DNA from: Lysobacter antibioticus | GTDB taxonomy: Bacteria > Pseudomonadota > Gammaproteobacteria > Xanthomonadales > Xanthomonadaceae | Length of the DNA stretch: 64,000 nt | Assembly (NCBI RefSeq): GCF_001442535.1 | Contig: NZ_CP013141.1 | Coordinates: 3,573,198 to 3,637,197, forward strand | Direction: 5' to 3' | In this document: piece after piece, positions 17,892 to 26,411 of the stretch | Numbering within the stretch: position 1 is the first letter of the stretch | Layout: the number at the start of each line of letters is the position of its first letter | Notes under the pieces: model-generated | Database searches by the model: none | What the model was told of the DNA's origin: nothing | What the model saw: the letters and a program-made list of their open reading frames with translations, nothing else | Translations under genes and position numbers: made by a program

Positions 17892-18782
17892 GTGACCACT
17901 CTTCTCGATACCGTCGGCCATTACGCCCAGGCCCATGCCGACCCGGCCGGCTTGGCCCGCACCCCGATCCCCGGCCTCGCCGCGATCCGCGCCACCGCAC
18001 CCAGCGGCCTGCTGCACGAAATCTCGCGGCCGCTGGTTTGCCTGGTCCTGCAGGGCAGCAAGCAGGTCACGATGGGCACGCAGACTTTCGCCTTCGGCGC
18101 CGGCGACTCGTTGCTGATCGCCGCCGACGTGCCGACGGTCAGCCAGATCACCCAGGCCAGCGCCGCCGCGCCTTACCTCTCCTTCGTGATGGAGCTCGAT
18201 GCCGCCGTCATCGCCAACCTGGCGACGGAAATGCAGGCGGCGCCGACGGCCGAGCATTTCCCGGTGCAGATCGAGCCGACCGACAGCGAAGTCGCCGATG
18301 CGGCGCTGCGCCTGATGCGCCTGCTCGACCGCCCCGCCGCGATGCCGGTGCTGCAAACCCAATTGCTGCGCGAACTGCACTACTGGCTGCTGCTCGGCCG
18401 GCACGGCGCCGCGATCCGCCGCCTGGGCTGGCCCAACAGCAACGCCCAACGCGTCGCGCGGGCGGTGACCGTGCTGCGCGCCGAATTCGCCCAACCGCTG
18501 CCGGTCGAACGTCTCGCCGCGGCCGCCGGCATGAGCGCCTCGTCGTTCTACCAACACTTCCGCGAGGTGACCTCGCTGTCGCCGCTGCAATTCCAGAAAC
18601 AGCTGCGCCTGATCGAAGCCCGGCGACTGATGCTGTCGGAAGGCGTCAGCGCGAGCAGCGCCGCGTTCGCGGTCGGCTACGAAAGCGTCCCGCAGTTCAC
18701 CCGCGAATACGGCCGCGTATTCGGCCTGCCGCCGGTGCGGGACACGCAGTCGGCGAAGAATAAGGCGCGGACGCTGCAGTGA
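17892..18782 (+). CDS. AraC family transcriptional regulator
   Basis: The 296-residue product starts at GTG 17892 and has an AraC_N cupin-like N-terminal domain (RPLVCLVLQGSKQVTMG, about 45-62), found in regulators of dehydrogenases, followed by two C-terminal helix-turn-helix motifs (VERLAAAAGMSASSFYQHFREVTSLSPLQFQK cannot be missed, about 208-240; then FAVGYESVPQFTREY). It diverges from the SDR gene and very probably regulates it. Its own effector is unknown. Confidence 0.9.
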   Translation: MTTLLDTVGHYAQAHADPAGLARTPIPGLAAIRATAPSGLLHEISRPLVCLVLQGSKQVTMGTQTFAFGAGDSLLIAADVPTVSQITQASAAAPYLSFVMELDAAVIANLATEMQAAPTAEHFPVQIEPTDSEVADAALRLMRLLDRPAAMPVLQTQLLRELHYWLLLGRHGAAIRRLGWPNSNAQRVARAVTVLRAEFAQPLPVERLAAAAGMSASSFYQHFREVTSLSPLQFQKQLRLIEARRLMLSEGVSASSAAFAVGYESVPQFTREYGRVFGLPPVRDTQSAKNKARTLQ

Positions 18783-18988
18783 GTTGCGGCGCGTCTGCGT
18801 TGTGCGGGCTATTTGCCCGACCTTCGTTCTGGCCTTTCGTCCTGCCCTATCGCCGTCGTCTTAGTTCCTGCGACAGGGCGATGATCTAGTGCGAAGTCAC
18901 CGGGACCTTATCGCCGAGAGCCGATGGCGCAGCACCTGCGGTCGTCGGAGAATGTCCCTCCACCCTCCGAGCATCATCGACGTCCGCC

Positions 18989-19630
18989 ATGACCGCATCC
19001 CACATCGACCCAAAGCTCCTGTTCGCCTGGCAAGCCGCGCATTCCGTCGCCCGCGGCTCCCCGGTTCCCGTGCACGACCGCGGCGGCTTTCGTGTGGACA
19101 CCCACTCGGAAAAAGAAGTGAAACGCTGGGTGTTCCCGGCACTATGCGATGGCTTGCGCGAAATCGCCGACGACATTACCGCGCCACGGCACTACTTGAA
19201 GCTGTGCGGCACCGACGAGGAACTGCGAAGCGCACTGCCCGCCCGCTGGGAGATTCAACCAGCGAACTATCTGATGACGACGTCCGTAGCCGACCTCGAC
19301 ACGAAGCCCCTGCCGATCGGGTACAGGATGGAGCTGCATCGTGCCGGGCCCGTCACCCGGGCCAGCGTCATCGCGCCGAATGGCGACCTGGCCGCAACCG
19401 GATGCGCGGCGGAAACCGCAGACGCCTTCATCTATGATCGAATCGAAACCGCGCAGGATCACCGCCGCAAAGGACTGGGCGTCGCGGTGATGAGCGCGCT
19501 TGGCGCCGCGAAGAGATCCCTTGCAAGCCAACCACTGTTGGTCGCGACCGAAGACGGCCGCGGCCTGTATGCGAACCTGGGCTGGACCGTGCTGGCACCG
19601 TTCGCTGCCGCGACCATTCCGGAAGGTTGA
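18989..19630 (+). CDS. GNAT family N-acetyltransferase
   Basis: This 213-residue protein ends in a GNAT acetyl-CoA-binding core: the motif A helix DHRRKGLGVAVM (about 154-165) and the YANLGW strand-helix near residue 195. The N-terminal 110 residues are not part of a standard GNAT fold I recognise. The ATG at 18989 is preceded by no strong ribosome-binding site. It is flanked on both sides by unrelated genes and appears to be a single-gene unit. Substrate unknown. Confidence 0.75.
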   Translation: MTASHIDPKLLFAWQAAHSVARGSPVPVHDRGGFRVDTHSEKEVKRWVFPALCDGLREIADDITAPRHYLKLCGTDEELRSALPARWEIQPANYLMTTSVADLDTKPLPIGYRMELHRAGPVTRASVIAPNGDLAATGCAAETADAFIYDRIETAQDHRRKGLGVAVMSALGAAKRSLASQPLLVATEDGRGLYANLGWTVLAPFAAATIPEG

Positions 19631-19868
19631 AGCTACGGGCGGGCTGATCTTGCAGTCTGGCCATGCTTGGTCCCGGTAGAAATATCGGGCTTACCGTGCC
19701 CCGCCCAGGCAAGGCCATTACCCCCTTGCAGCAAGCCCGAAACGACCGCTTCCGGCCCGTTGCGGCCACCTGTTTCCGCTAGAATTCGGGCCTTGCAGGA
19801 CAAGCAAGTAGAAATCAGGGGCTTAAACACCCTTGATTGAAGACCGCCCACCTACAGACAGGGCCATC

Positions 19869-21422
19869 ATGAATCCGATTTCCAGGCCTGACCTTCCTGG
19901 GGCGCCAGGCGGCACTTCAGTCTCATCCTGCGGCCCTTCCATTACATCTGCGCACAGCGGCTTCGCATCGGGAGAGCTGGCTTTTTCATCAGCGGCCGAC
20001 CTGGCGCAGCTGATCCAGCGAAAACAAGTCAGCTCGTTCGAACTCACCCAGTACTACATCGAACGTATCGAGCAGTTCGATAAACTGTTGAATGCTGTCG
20101 TGGTGCGGGATTTCGAACGCGCACTGGAAGCGGCGAAGTCGGCCGATGCGTCTCTTGCTCGCGGACACCGATTGGGATCGCTGCACGGCGTCCCGATGAC
20201 GATCAAGGAAGCCTTCGATGTTTCTGGATTGCCCACTACGTGGGGCGTGCCGGAGCAACGCGACAACCTCGCCCAGAACGACGCAACGGTTGTCGAACAC
20301 CTGAAGGCAGCTGGCGCCCATTTCATGGGGAAAACGAACGTCGCGCTGCGACTCGCGGACTGGCAGAGCTACAACGACATTTACGGACCGACCAACAACC
20401 CCTGGAATAGGGAGAGGTCGCCGGGCGGATCTTCCGGCGGGTCGGCCGCCGCGCTAGCGGCCGGTTTGACCGGCCTGGAATTTGCCTCCGATATCGCCGG
20501 GTCGATACGAAATCCGTCTCACTTCTGTGGCGTGTATGGACACAAGCCCACTTATGGCATCGTTCCAACGCTTGGCCACAATCCTCTCGGCGTCGTATCT
20601 GCGCCGGATCTGAATGTCGTCGGGCCAATGGGGCGAAGCGCGGAAGATTTGGAGCTGGCTCTGGATGTCGTTGCGGGCCCTGACCGGTTCCGGTCACCGG
20701 GCTGGAGACTGGTGCTTCCACCACCGAAGGCGCGCACTTTACGCGGCTTGCGCGTTGCGATTTGGCCGAAGGAAGAGTTCGTTCCTACCTCTGTCGAGAT
20801 ATCGGATCGCGTGCAGCAGGTCGGAGAAATTCTGGCTCAGACGGGCGCGGTAATCTCCGATCGGGCGCGCCCTGAAATCTCTCCACGGCAAGCGCACAGC
20901 ACCTATTTGAACCTGCTGGCGTCGACAGGACTGGTCAACCTTCCCGATGAATACTATTCCGTTGCTCAAGCGGCGGCTGCACAGTTCGATGCGAACGATG
21001 ATTCGCCGTTAGCGGTAGTTACGCGTGCCCGCGTACTGGATCATCGAAGCTGGTCCGATCACGATGAAGCGCGCACCAACTACCGACTACGCTGGCGCGC
21101 CTTCTTCGACGATTGGGATGTGGTGATCTGCCCGATTTCCGCAACCGCGGCCTACGGACACGATCATCGGCCCAAGCTGGAAAGAGTTCTCGCGGTCGAC
21201 ACGGTACCGACTTCGCATTACGAGCATTACTTCTGGATAGGCCTTGCGACCCTCGCCTATTTGCCGAGCACTGCTTTTCCCTGCGGATTGTCGAACGATG
21301 GGCTGCCGATCGGCCTGCAGATCATCGGCCCGGAATATGGCGATCGGACCACCATTGAGGTGGCCCGACTGATCGCACAAGAGCTTGGCGGTTTTCAAGC
21401 ACCGCCTGGTTTCGGGGCTTGA
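19869..21422 (+). CDS. amidase signature family protein
   Basis: The product (517 residues from ATG 19869; a TTG 36 bases upstream is possible) has the amidase-signature Ser-cisSer-Lys triad: Lys113 in TIKEAFD, the GGSSGGS loop at 186-192 with the cis-Ser, and Ser212 in SDIAGSIR. The C-terminal part carries the PIGLQIIGPEYGDRT segment usual in GatA-like amidases. It could hydrolyse an amide or acyl-amino compound; no GatB or GatC partner lies nearby, so it is probably not the tRNA amidotransferase subunit. Codon use is visibly less GC-rich than in the flanking core genes, as in much of this region. Confidence 0.88.
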   Translation: MNPISRPDLPGAPGGTSVSSCGPSITSAHSGFASGELAFSSAADLAQLIQRKQVSSFELTQYYIERIEQFDKLLNAVVVRDFERALEAAKSADASLARGHRLGSLHGVPMTIKEAFDVSGLPTTWGVPEQRDNLAQNDATVVEHLKAAGAHFMGKTNVALRLADWQSYNDIYGPTNNPWNRERSPGGSSGGSAAALAAGLTGLEFASDIAGSIRNPSHFCGVYGHKPTYGIVPTLGHNPLGVVSAPDLNVVGPMGRSAEDLELALDVVAGPDRFRSPGWRLVLPPPKARTLRGLRVAIWPKEEFVPTSVEISDRVQQVGEILAQTGAVISDRARPEISPRQAHSTYLNLLASTGLVNLPDEYYSVAQAAAAQFDANDDSPLAVVTRARVLDHRSWSDHDEARTNYRLRWRAFFDDWDVVICPISATAAYGHDHRPKLERVLAVDTVPTSHYEHYFWIGLATLAYLPSTAFPCGLSNDGLPIGLQIIGPEYGDRTTIEVARLIAQELGGFQAPPGFGA

Positions 21423-21713
21423 CGCCCACGGCCGAGCGTCTACATTTCCCCGGAAGCGAACACTCGCAGACCCAACGCGGCACTCCGACTGGCGCTGCAG
21501 CTCGCCACGCACAACTATTCGACGAAGTCATCGGCACCGTGGCCAGACGCGACATCAATCGATAGTTTCCAACTACTTGCACTTACGCTCGCCACTGGCG
21601 ACAGGGCAGAGACCGCAGCGCATACAGGGCATCGTACGATTGCTCGGGCTGGACCGGGACGAATATCGCCTGCATCAGGTTTCTGCAACCAGGATTGGAT
21701 GAGGGCCGCCGCG

Positions 21714-22106
21714 CTAGCGACTTTCTCGAAGTTGCAGCCGGTTGCCATCGGGATCCTGGAATACCGCAACGTATCCCCACGGATACTCAAGCACTCCTGT
21801 CTCGAACTGTACGCCGCGCGAGACCAGCGCCTCGAACGCACCCCGGCAATCGCGCGTCTCGATTGTGTACGCCGCCGGAATACGGCCTTGTACCGGATGG
21901 CCCTGTCCGGGCGTTCCCGGCCACAGGACCAGCAGGAAATCCTGATCCTTCACCCCAACGGCCAGGAATCGCGGGCTATCGGGTGTCGAGTTGTCCGCAG
22001 TCGGGTTGTCAGCCCGCTTCTTGAAGCCGAGGATGTTCGTGTAGAAGTCGAGGGCTCTGTCCTGGTCGCTGACGAACACCGTTGTGTATACGATTTTTTC
22101 TAGCAT
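21714..22106 (-). CDS. VOC (glyoxalase-fold) family protein
   Basis: The 130-residue protein has the paired beta-alpha-beta-beta-beta layout of vicinal-oxygen-chelate proteins: IVYTTVFVSDQDRALDFYTNILGF at the start and GYVAVFQDPDGNRLQLRE at the end, the latter with the usual metal-binding Glu. It may be a small-molecule-modifying or binding protein. It is divergent from the sigma factor gene; its promoter region contains GTCACA and TGTC spaced by 16 bases, which would fit recognition by that sigma factor. Confidence 0.88.
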   Translation of the reverse strand: MLEKIVYTTVFVSDQDRALDFYTNILGFKKRADNPTADNSTPDSPRFLAVGVKDQDFLLVLWPGTPGQGHPVQGRIPAAYTIETRDCRGAFEALVSRGVQFETGVLEYPWGYVAVFQDPDGNRLQLRESR

Positions 22107-22199
22107 TGTTCTTTCTCCTTCGTTCGCGATGGCATCGGTTTGTTTGCTCGTGCCGAGCCGTCAAAGGCGTGGCACCCATAAGACACGCGGCGAGCTAGG

Positions 22200-22252
22200 G
22201 ATGTGACGAATCGATGGCTCGTCACATCTTCGGCGACGCCTGCCGTCACATC
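22200..22252. promoter_or_regulatory. divergent ECF-type promoter motifs
   Basis: GATGTGACGA (22200-22209) and TCGTCACATC (22219-22228) form a perfect inverted repeat, and GTCACATC recurs at 22245. Rightward, GTCACA (22221-22226) and CGTC (22244-22247) are 17 bases apart; leftward, GTCACA and TGTC are 16 bases apart. Known ECF41 promoters carry TGTCACA and CGTC with about 16 bases between. This suggests that the sigma factor drives its own gene and the divergent VOC gene. Confidence 0.6.
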
Positions 22253-22308
22253 AGTCGTGCGTCGCGGGTCTTACATGCATGGCACCGCACAGCAGAGGAA
22301 CGTGAGCG

Positions 22309-23163
22309 ATGGATAAGCACGAATGGCTTGGGGAAAGATTCGAGGAGCAGCGGCCCCGTCTGCGGGCCGTCGCATACCGCATGCTTGGCTCGCTGAGCGA
22401 GGCCGAGGATGCTGTCCAAGAAGCTTGGCTCCGGCTCAGCGAAACAGCCTACCGAGAGGTCGACGATCTTCGCGCGTGGTTGACGACCGTCGTCGCACGC
22501 ATCTCGCTGAACATTCTCCGCTCGCGCAAGACGCGAGGCGAGACCCACTTACCGGATCTGATCATCGACCGCGCCGATGGAGCGAGTCCTGAGCACGGGG
22601 TACTGCTGGCGGACGGTATCGGCCTTGCATTGCTGGTGGTGCTCGAGACCCTCGCACCGGCGGAGCGCGTTGCTTTTGTGCTGCACGACATCTTCGACAT
22701 GCCATTCGAGGAAATCGCACCGATCGTCGAGCGTACCCCCGCTGCAGCTCGCCAACTTGCCAGCCGCGGACGCCGCCGGCTCCAGGCGAGGAACGCCGCT
22801 CCCGATGCCGACATGCGGCTTCAACGAAACCTTGTCGACGCCTTCATCGCGGCTGCGCAAGACGGCGACTTCCGCAGGCTTGTCGCCATCCTCGACCCGG
22901 AGGTACTTCTTCGAGCCGACGTTGCGTCCACCGAGGTACGCGGTGCGGAGCAAGTGGCTCGCCAAGCGCAGACTTTCTCGCGCCTTGGCCTGCTCAGGTG
23001 CCCGGTGCTCGTCAATGGCGCCGCAGGCCTCGTCGCCATGCTCGAAGGAAAGCCGTTCGCGATCATGGCTTTCACCGTCAGCGGCGGGAAGATTACCGAG
23101 ATCAACATCGTGCGTGACCCTGAGCGGCTCAACCAACTGGATCTGACCGTCCTGGAGGGTTAG
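22309..23163 (+). CDS. ECF41/SigJ-like RNA polymerase sigma factor with SnoaL-like tail
   Basis: The 284-residue protein has sigma region 2 (LRAVAYRMLGSLSEAEDAVQEAWLRL, about 17-42 as a block) and region 4 (LAPAERVAFVLHDIFDMPFEEIA, about 108-130), then a C-terminal NTF2/SnoaL-like domain of about 110 residues. Fused tails of this kind replace an anti-sigma factor and tune activity in ECF41 proteins. The C-terminal RDPERL resembles the conserved NPDKL motif of that group, while the DGGGR-type linker motif is not evident. It is followed 57 bases later by a small membrane-protein gene. Confidence 0.9.
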   Translation: MDKHEWLGERFEEQRPRLRAVAYRMLGSLSEAEDAVQEAWLRLSETAYREVDDLRAWLTTVVARISLNILRSRKTRGETHLPDLIIDRADGASPEHGVLLADGIGLALLVVLETLAPAERVAFVLHDIFDMPFEEIAPIVERTPAAARQLASRGRRRLQARNAAPDADMRLQRNLVDAFIAAAQDGDFRRLVAILDPEVLLRADVASTEVRGAEQVARQAQTFSRLGLLRCPVLVNGAAGLVAMLEGKPFAIMAFTVSGGKITEINIVRDPERLNQLDLTVLEG

Positions 23164-23220
23164 CGCGGTCGCGTGTCGCGACGACGTCCATAACTGATTC
23201 TCGATAGTCAGGAGCAGTCG

Positions 23221-23625
23221 ATGCAGACGATTTTGATCATAGTCTTGTCCTTGCACATTCTGGCCGCGGTGCTCTGGGCCGGGGGCACCTTCGTTCTCGC
23301 GCGCCTCCACGGCGTCGGCGGTCCGCGCTTGCGCGCGCCGATGTTTGGGGCCGCGATCGTCACCATTCTCACCGGCGGCTATCTCTGGCGCGTCGTGCAC
23401 GGCGCGGCCTTCGGTGGGCCGGAAACGGTTCTCGCTTTCGGCATCGCCTGCGCCCTGTTGGCCTTCACTGTGCAGGTCGGCGTCGACGTGCGTACTCGCT
23501 GGCAACTCGCGCAAGGAACGTTACCAGAAGCGGTCGCGCAGACGCGCGCGACCCTGGTCGCCCGCCTAGCTGCCGGCCTGTTGGCGATCACTGTGATTTG
23601 CATGGCGGCGGCGCGCTATGCATGA
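23221..23625 (+). CDS. small membrane protein of unknown function
   Basis: This 134-residue protein has four predicted helices: residues 1-20, 44-60 (MFGAAIVTILTGGYLWRV), 71-90 (TVLAFGIACALLAFTVQVGV) and 113-132. A His and Trp near the first helix (LHILAAVLWAGG) resemble the N-terminus of CopD/DUF-type membrane proteins, but I cannot name the family with confidence. It follows the sigma-factor gene on the same strand with a Shine-Dalgarno-like AGGAGCAG, so it is probably co-transcribed and part of that regulon. Confidence 0.72.
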   Translation: MQTILIIVLSLHILAAVLWAGGTFVLARLHGVGGPRLRAPMFGAAIVTILTGGYLWRVVHGAAFGGPETVLAFGIACALLAFTVQVGVDVRTRWQLAQGTLPEAVAQTRATLVARLAAGLLAITVICMAAARYA

Positions 23626-23960
23626 GCCCGCAGCGGCGGTCGTCCGGCTTGCCGAGCAGGCCGGCTATGGCTCGACTTCACCCTCGACGCCTGGCTAGAA
23701 CGCTAACTCGAAGCGTAGATGCAGTCGCGTACATCCCTGGGCCTGGCCGCGACGAGCGACACGGCAATCCGAATGGCCGCTTTAGGCCGACGGCAACCTT
23801 GCTTGGGTGACGCACTTCTGGGACACCAGCGCGGTGGCGGCGCTGGATCGGGTGGTACTCAAGCTGCAAGCGTGGCGCATTCGCGGTTGCCTTCGATATC
23901 CGTTGCTGGCCCAAAGCCCGCCGCCCCTCCGGGTCGCAGTTCCTGCCAGCAACGAAACCC
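23626..23960. other. intergenic region, possible gene remnant
   Basis: These 335 bases hold no gene I can support. A 60-codon frame from 23807 has no family motif or ribosome-binding site. A degraded copy of the small TGTCCGCT palindrome may lie near 23776-23800. Confidence 0.45.
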
Positions 23961-24614
23961 TCAGCCGGCTTGCGGCTTGGCGGCGTTGACCGCCCATTGG
24001 GCGGCGAAGGCACGCTGGTAGGCGGGCCGCGCTTCGCCGCGGGCAACGTAGGCGGCCAGGCGCGGGAATTCGTCCAGGATGCCCGACGGCCTCAATCTGA
24101 GGAGCACCGACACCATCATCAGGTCGCCCGCGCTGAACGCACCGTCCAGCCAGTCGGCATCGCCCAGACGGGTCGCAAGCTGCATCAGCCGATGGCGGAT
24201 ACGATCTTCGACCAGAGGCAGGCGCTCCTTGGCCCAGGGGCGGTCGCCTTCCTGGAACTTGGCGACGACCAGGTCGAGGATCGGCGGCTCCACGGTGTTG
24301 AGCGCGGCGAACATCCAGGCGATGGCCCGCGCCCGCGCATCGGCGTCGTCCGGCAACAGACCCGGATGGCTTTGCGCGAGATGCAGGACGATCGCGCCCG
24401 TTTCGAACAGGACGAGATCGCCTTCCTCGTAGGTGGGAATCTGGCCGAAGGGATGCAGACGCAGGTGCGCGGGCTCCTTCATCGCGGCGAACGAAACCAG
24501 GCGGGTCTCATAGGGTCGGCCCACTTCTTCCAGCGCCCAACGCACGCGCGTATCGCGCGCCAGCCCCTTGCCGCCGTCGGGCGACCGTTCAAAGGCGGTA
24601 ATGATGATGGTCAT
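23961..24614 (-). CDS. glutathione S-transferase family protein
   Basis: The 217-residue product has a thioredoxin-fold N-terminal domain with the cis-Pro segment FGQIPTYEEGD (about 55-65) and the glutathione-binding FETGAIVLHLAQ with the Glu-Thr/Ser pair (about 70-81), followed by an all-helical C-terminal domain with ADWLDGAFSAGDLMM containing the conserved N-capping Asp. It would be cytoplasmic and conjugate or reduce electrophiles. The catalytic N-terminal residue is not clear. It stands alone between intergenic stretches. Confidence 0.9.
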   Translation of the reverse strand: MTIIITAFERSPDGGKGLARDTRVRWALEEVGRPYETRLVSFAAMKEPAHLRLHPFGQIPTYEEGDLVLFETGAIVLHLAQSHPGLLPDDADARARAIAWMFAALNTVEPPILDLVVAKFQEGDRPWAKERLPLVEDRIRHRLMQLATRLGDADWLDGAFSAGDLMMVSVLLRLRPSGILDEFPRLAAYVARGEARPAYQRAFAAQWAVNAAKPQAG

Positions 24615-24720
24615 GGTGATGCGCTCCTGGTGAACTCCGGCTGCGGCTTGCCCGCTGCACCATTACGGCGAACGGCCGGACCGGAATTCGACCGATGTCG
24701 GCAGCATGCGCATGAGCGCG

Positions 24721-24746
24721 TGTCCGCTTCCGACCCAGAGCGGACA
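24721..24746. repeat. small palindrome TGTCCGCT-N10-AGCGGACA
   Basis: Perfect 8-base arms flank a 10-base spacer containing CCGACCCAG. Similar palindromes lie at 27971-27997 and 30794-30818, all within the accessory region. Confidence 0.7.
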
Positions 24747-24885
24747 CGGCTGGAGTGGACCCGATTCGGTTTCACTCGGGGCAGGCATTCCGCCCGCCGT
24801 CGCGCAGAGGATACGCCGGCAACAGGCTACCGCTTCGCGTCGCCCTGCACGCGAAGCGGTGAGTTGGAGAGCCGCCCTGCGGTGT

Positions 24886-25329
24886 CTACGGTTTGCGTTG
24901 ACCGCTCCACGATTTGCTCACGATCATCCATTTCCCGTCGATCTTCGACAACGCAAGATAATCCAGCCCCTTCCACGCGGGATAATCCAGCGTCAATTTG
25001 ACGACCGCGGCGTGTTCGGTCACATCCACGATTTCGTAGCTGCGTTTGCGCTGGGCCTCGTCGTCGGCCGGCTTGCCCTGGAATCCCTTCGCCCATTCTT
25101 CCGTGGTTTGGGTGACCACCTGGCCTCTGGAGGTCGAGTAGCCGAGCACCGCACCGTCTTTTCTGAGCACTTCGAAAGCCAGATTGGCGTCGCCGGTTTC
25201 GAAGGCGCGCATCATCTTTTTCATGGCTTGGTCCACCGCGTCATGCTCGCTGTTTCGCGCCATGACGGAGGTGGGAAGAACGAGGAGGAAAGCTAGTGCG
25301 AAAACGAACGACCGGATCGAGAGGTTCAT
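24886..25329 (-). CDS. exported NTF2-like (lumazine-binding-type) protein
   Basis: A 147-residue protein with a signal peptide (SFVFALAFLLVLPTSVMA, cleavage near 24-25) and an NTF2-like body: AVDQAMKKMMRAFETGDANL at the start and VVKLTLDYPAWKGLDYLALSKIDGKWMIVSKSW at the end. Proteins of this group are commonly annotated as putative lumazine-binding or nuclear transport factor 2 family. It lies just downstream of a DJ-1/PfpI-type gene on the same strand (about 80 bases apart). The ligand, if any, is unknown. Confidence 0.8.
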   Translation of the reverse strand: MNLSIRSFVFALAFLLVLPTSVMARNSEHDAVDQAMKKMMRAFETGDANLAFEVLRKDGAVLGYSTSRGQVVTQTTEEWAKGFQGKPADDEAQRKRSYEIVDVTEHAAVVKLTLDYPAWKGLDYLALSKIDGKWMIVSKSWSGQRKP

Positions 25330-25408
25330 GGTTGTCCTGAGAGGTATCGAGTGCGTGGAAGTCGTCCGACCTCGGCGACGGCGAGGCTCGGAAAGATCAG
25401 CGTTAAGA

Positions 25409-26341
25409 TCAGTTTTTCGCCGCGCCGCGGCCTGGCTGTCGATCGGCCAGTTTGCGAAGTACCTCGACCACGGCTTCCGCCACGGGCTTCGCGGACGCGT
25501 AGTTCTGGCCTGTCACCACCCTGCCGTCGACTTCGGCGTAAGGCTGGTCGCCATCGAGCGCATGGAACGAGCCGCCGCGGGCTTCGACCGTTTTCCGGAT
25601 CAGGAAAGGGAACTCCTTGAAGTAGGCAGCGCCCTGATCTTCGTGTTCTTCGGGAAAGCCGGTGATGCGTTTGCCTGCGACCAAGGCCTGGCCGTTGGAG
25701 AGCTTGAGGTTGACGATTCCAGCCGTGCCATGACAGACGGCCGAGACCACCCCGCCGTTGCGCTCGTAAACATGCATGGCGATGTTCTGCAGGACCGGAT
25801 GCTCCGGCACGCCGTAGATGGCATTGCTGCCCCCGACGTAGTACACGGCGCGGTATCGGGCCGGGTCGACCTGCGCGGGTTTGGCGGTGTTCCGCAGCCC
25901 GTCCATGATGCGCCCGTCCTTCAAACGGGGCTCCATATCCTTGCTGACATAACGGTCGAGGATCGGCACCGCCCCGCCGTCGGGCGAGACGAAGTCGACG
26001 GAATAGCCCGCGGCCTGGAACGTATCCCACGCATGCACGACCTCGCCGAAGCTGATGCTGGCCGGCAGGGACGACGCCCCGTGGACCTTGCTGCTGGCGA
26101 GGATGAAGAGGATGCGCCCTTGGCTGCCACGGGCGGGCTCCGGGAGGCCGGTCTTCGCGACGGACGGGGCCCTGCCCGTTCCCTCTGTGGGCACCACCGT
26201 CGGCGAACGGTCGACGACCGCCTGACCGGTGAGGGCCTGCCCGGTGGTGAAGGCATGGGCCGCCTGGGCGCTGGAAACGCCGCCCAGCGAGGCAGACAAC
26301 ATGAGTATCAAGACGCATGGGATGAAGCGAGGTAGGTGCAT
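25409..26341 (-). CDS. exported DJ-1/PfpI family protein
   Basis: The protein (310 residues from the ATG at 26341) has a signal peptide (PCVLILMLSASLGGVSSAQA), an odd low-complexity stretch to about residue 72, and a class-I glutamine-amidotransferase-like fold. The triad of Hsp31/DJ-1 relatives is visible: Glu100 in SFGEVVHA, the nucleophile elbow Cys203-His204 in SAVCHGTAG. HEDQGAAYFKEFPFLI and GQNYASAKPVAEAV also match ThiJ/PfpI proteins. The ATG upstream region is G-rich without clear ribosome-binding site; a TTG start 39 bases upstream would put extra residues before the signal. Most homologues are cytoplasmic, so a signal peptide is unusual. Confidence 0.85.
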   Translation of the reverse strand: MHLPRFIPCVLILMLSASLGGVSSAQAAHAFTTGQALTGQAVVDRSPTVVPTEGTGRAPSVAKTGLPEPARGSQGRILFILASSKVHGASSLPASISFGEVVHAWDTFQAAGYSVDFVSPDGGAVPILDRYVSKDMEPRLKDGRIMDGLRNTAKPAQVDPARYRAVYYVGGSNAIYGVPEHPVLQNIAMHVYERNGGVVSAVCHGTAGIVNLKLSNGQALVAGKRITGFPEEHEDQGAAYFKEFPFLIRKTVEARGGSFHALDGDQPYAEVDGRVVTGQNYASAKPVAEAVVEVLRKLADRQPGRGAAKN

Positions 26342-26411
26342 GAGCGCAAGCTCGCGGGGAGGAGCCTGCACACTACCCAATCGCTTTCAAATCAATGTCT
26401 TGCAATATGCT

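Noticed and set aside
23807..23989. 60-codon frame in the spacer left of the GST gene
   Set aside because: No ribosome-binding site, no family motif, and codon use unlike neighbours.
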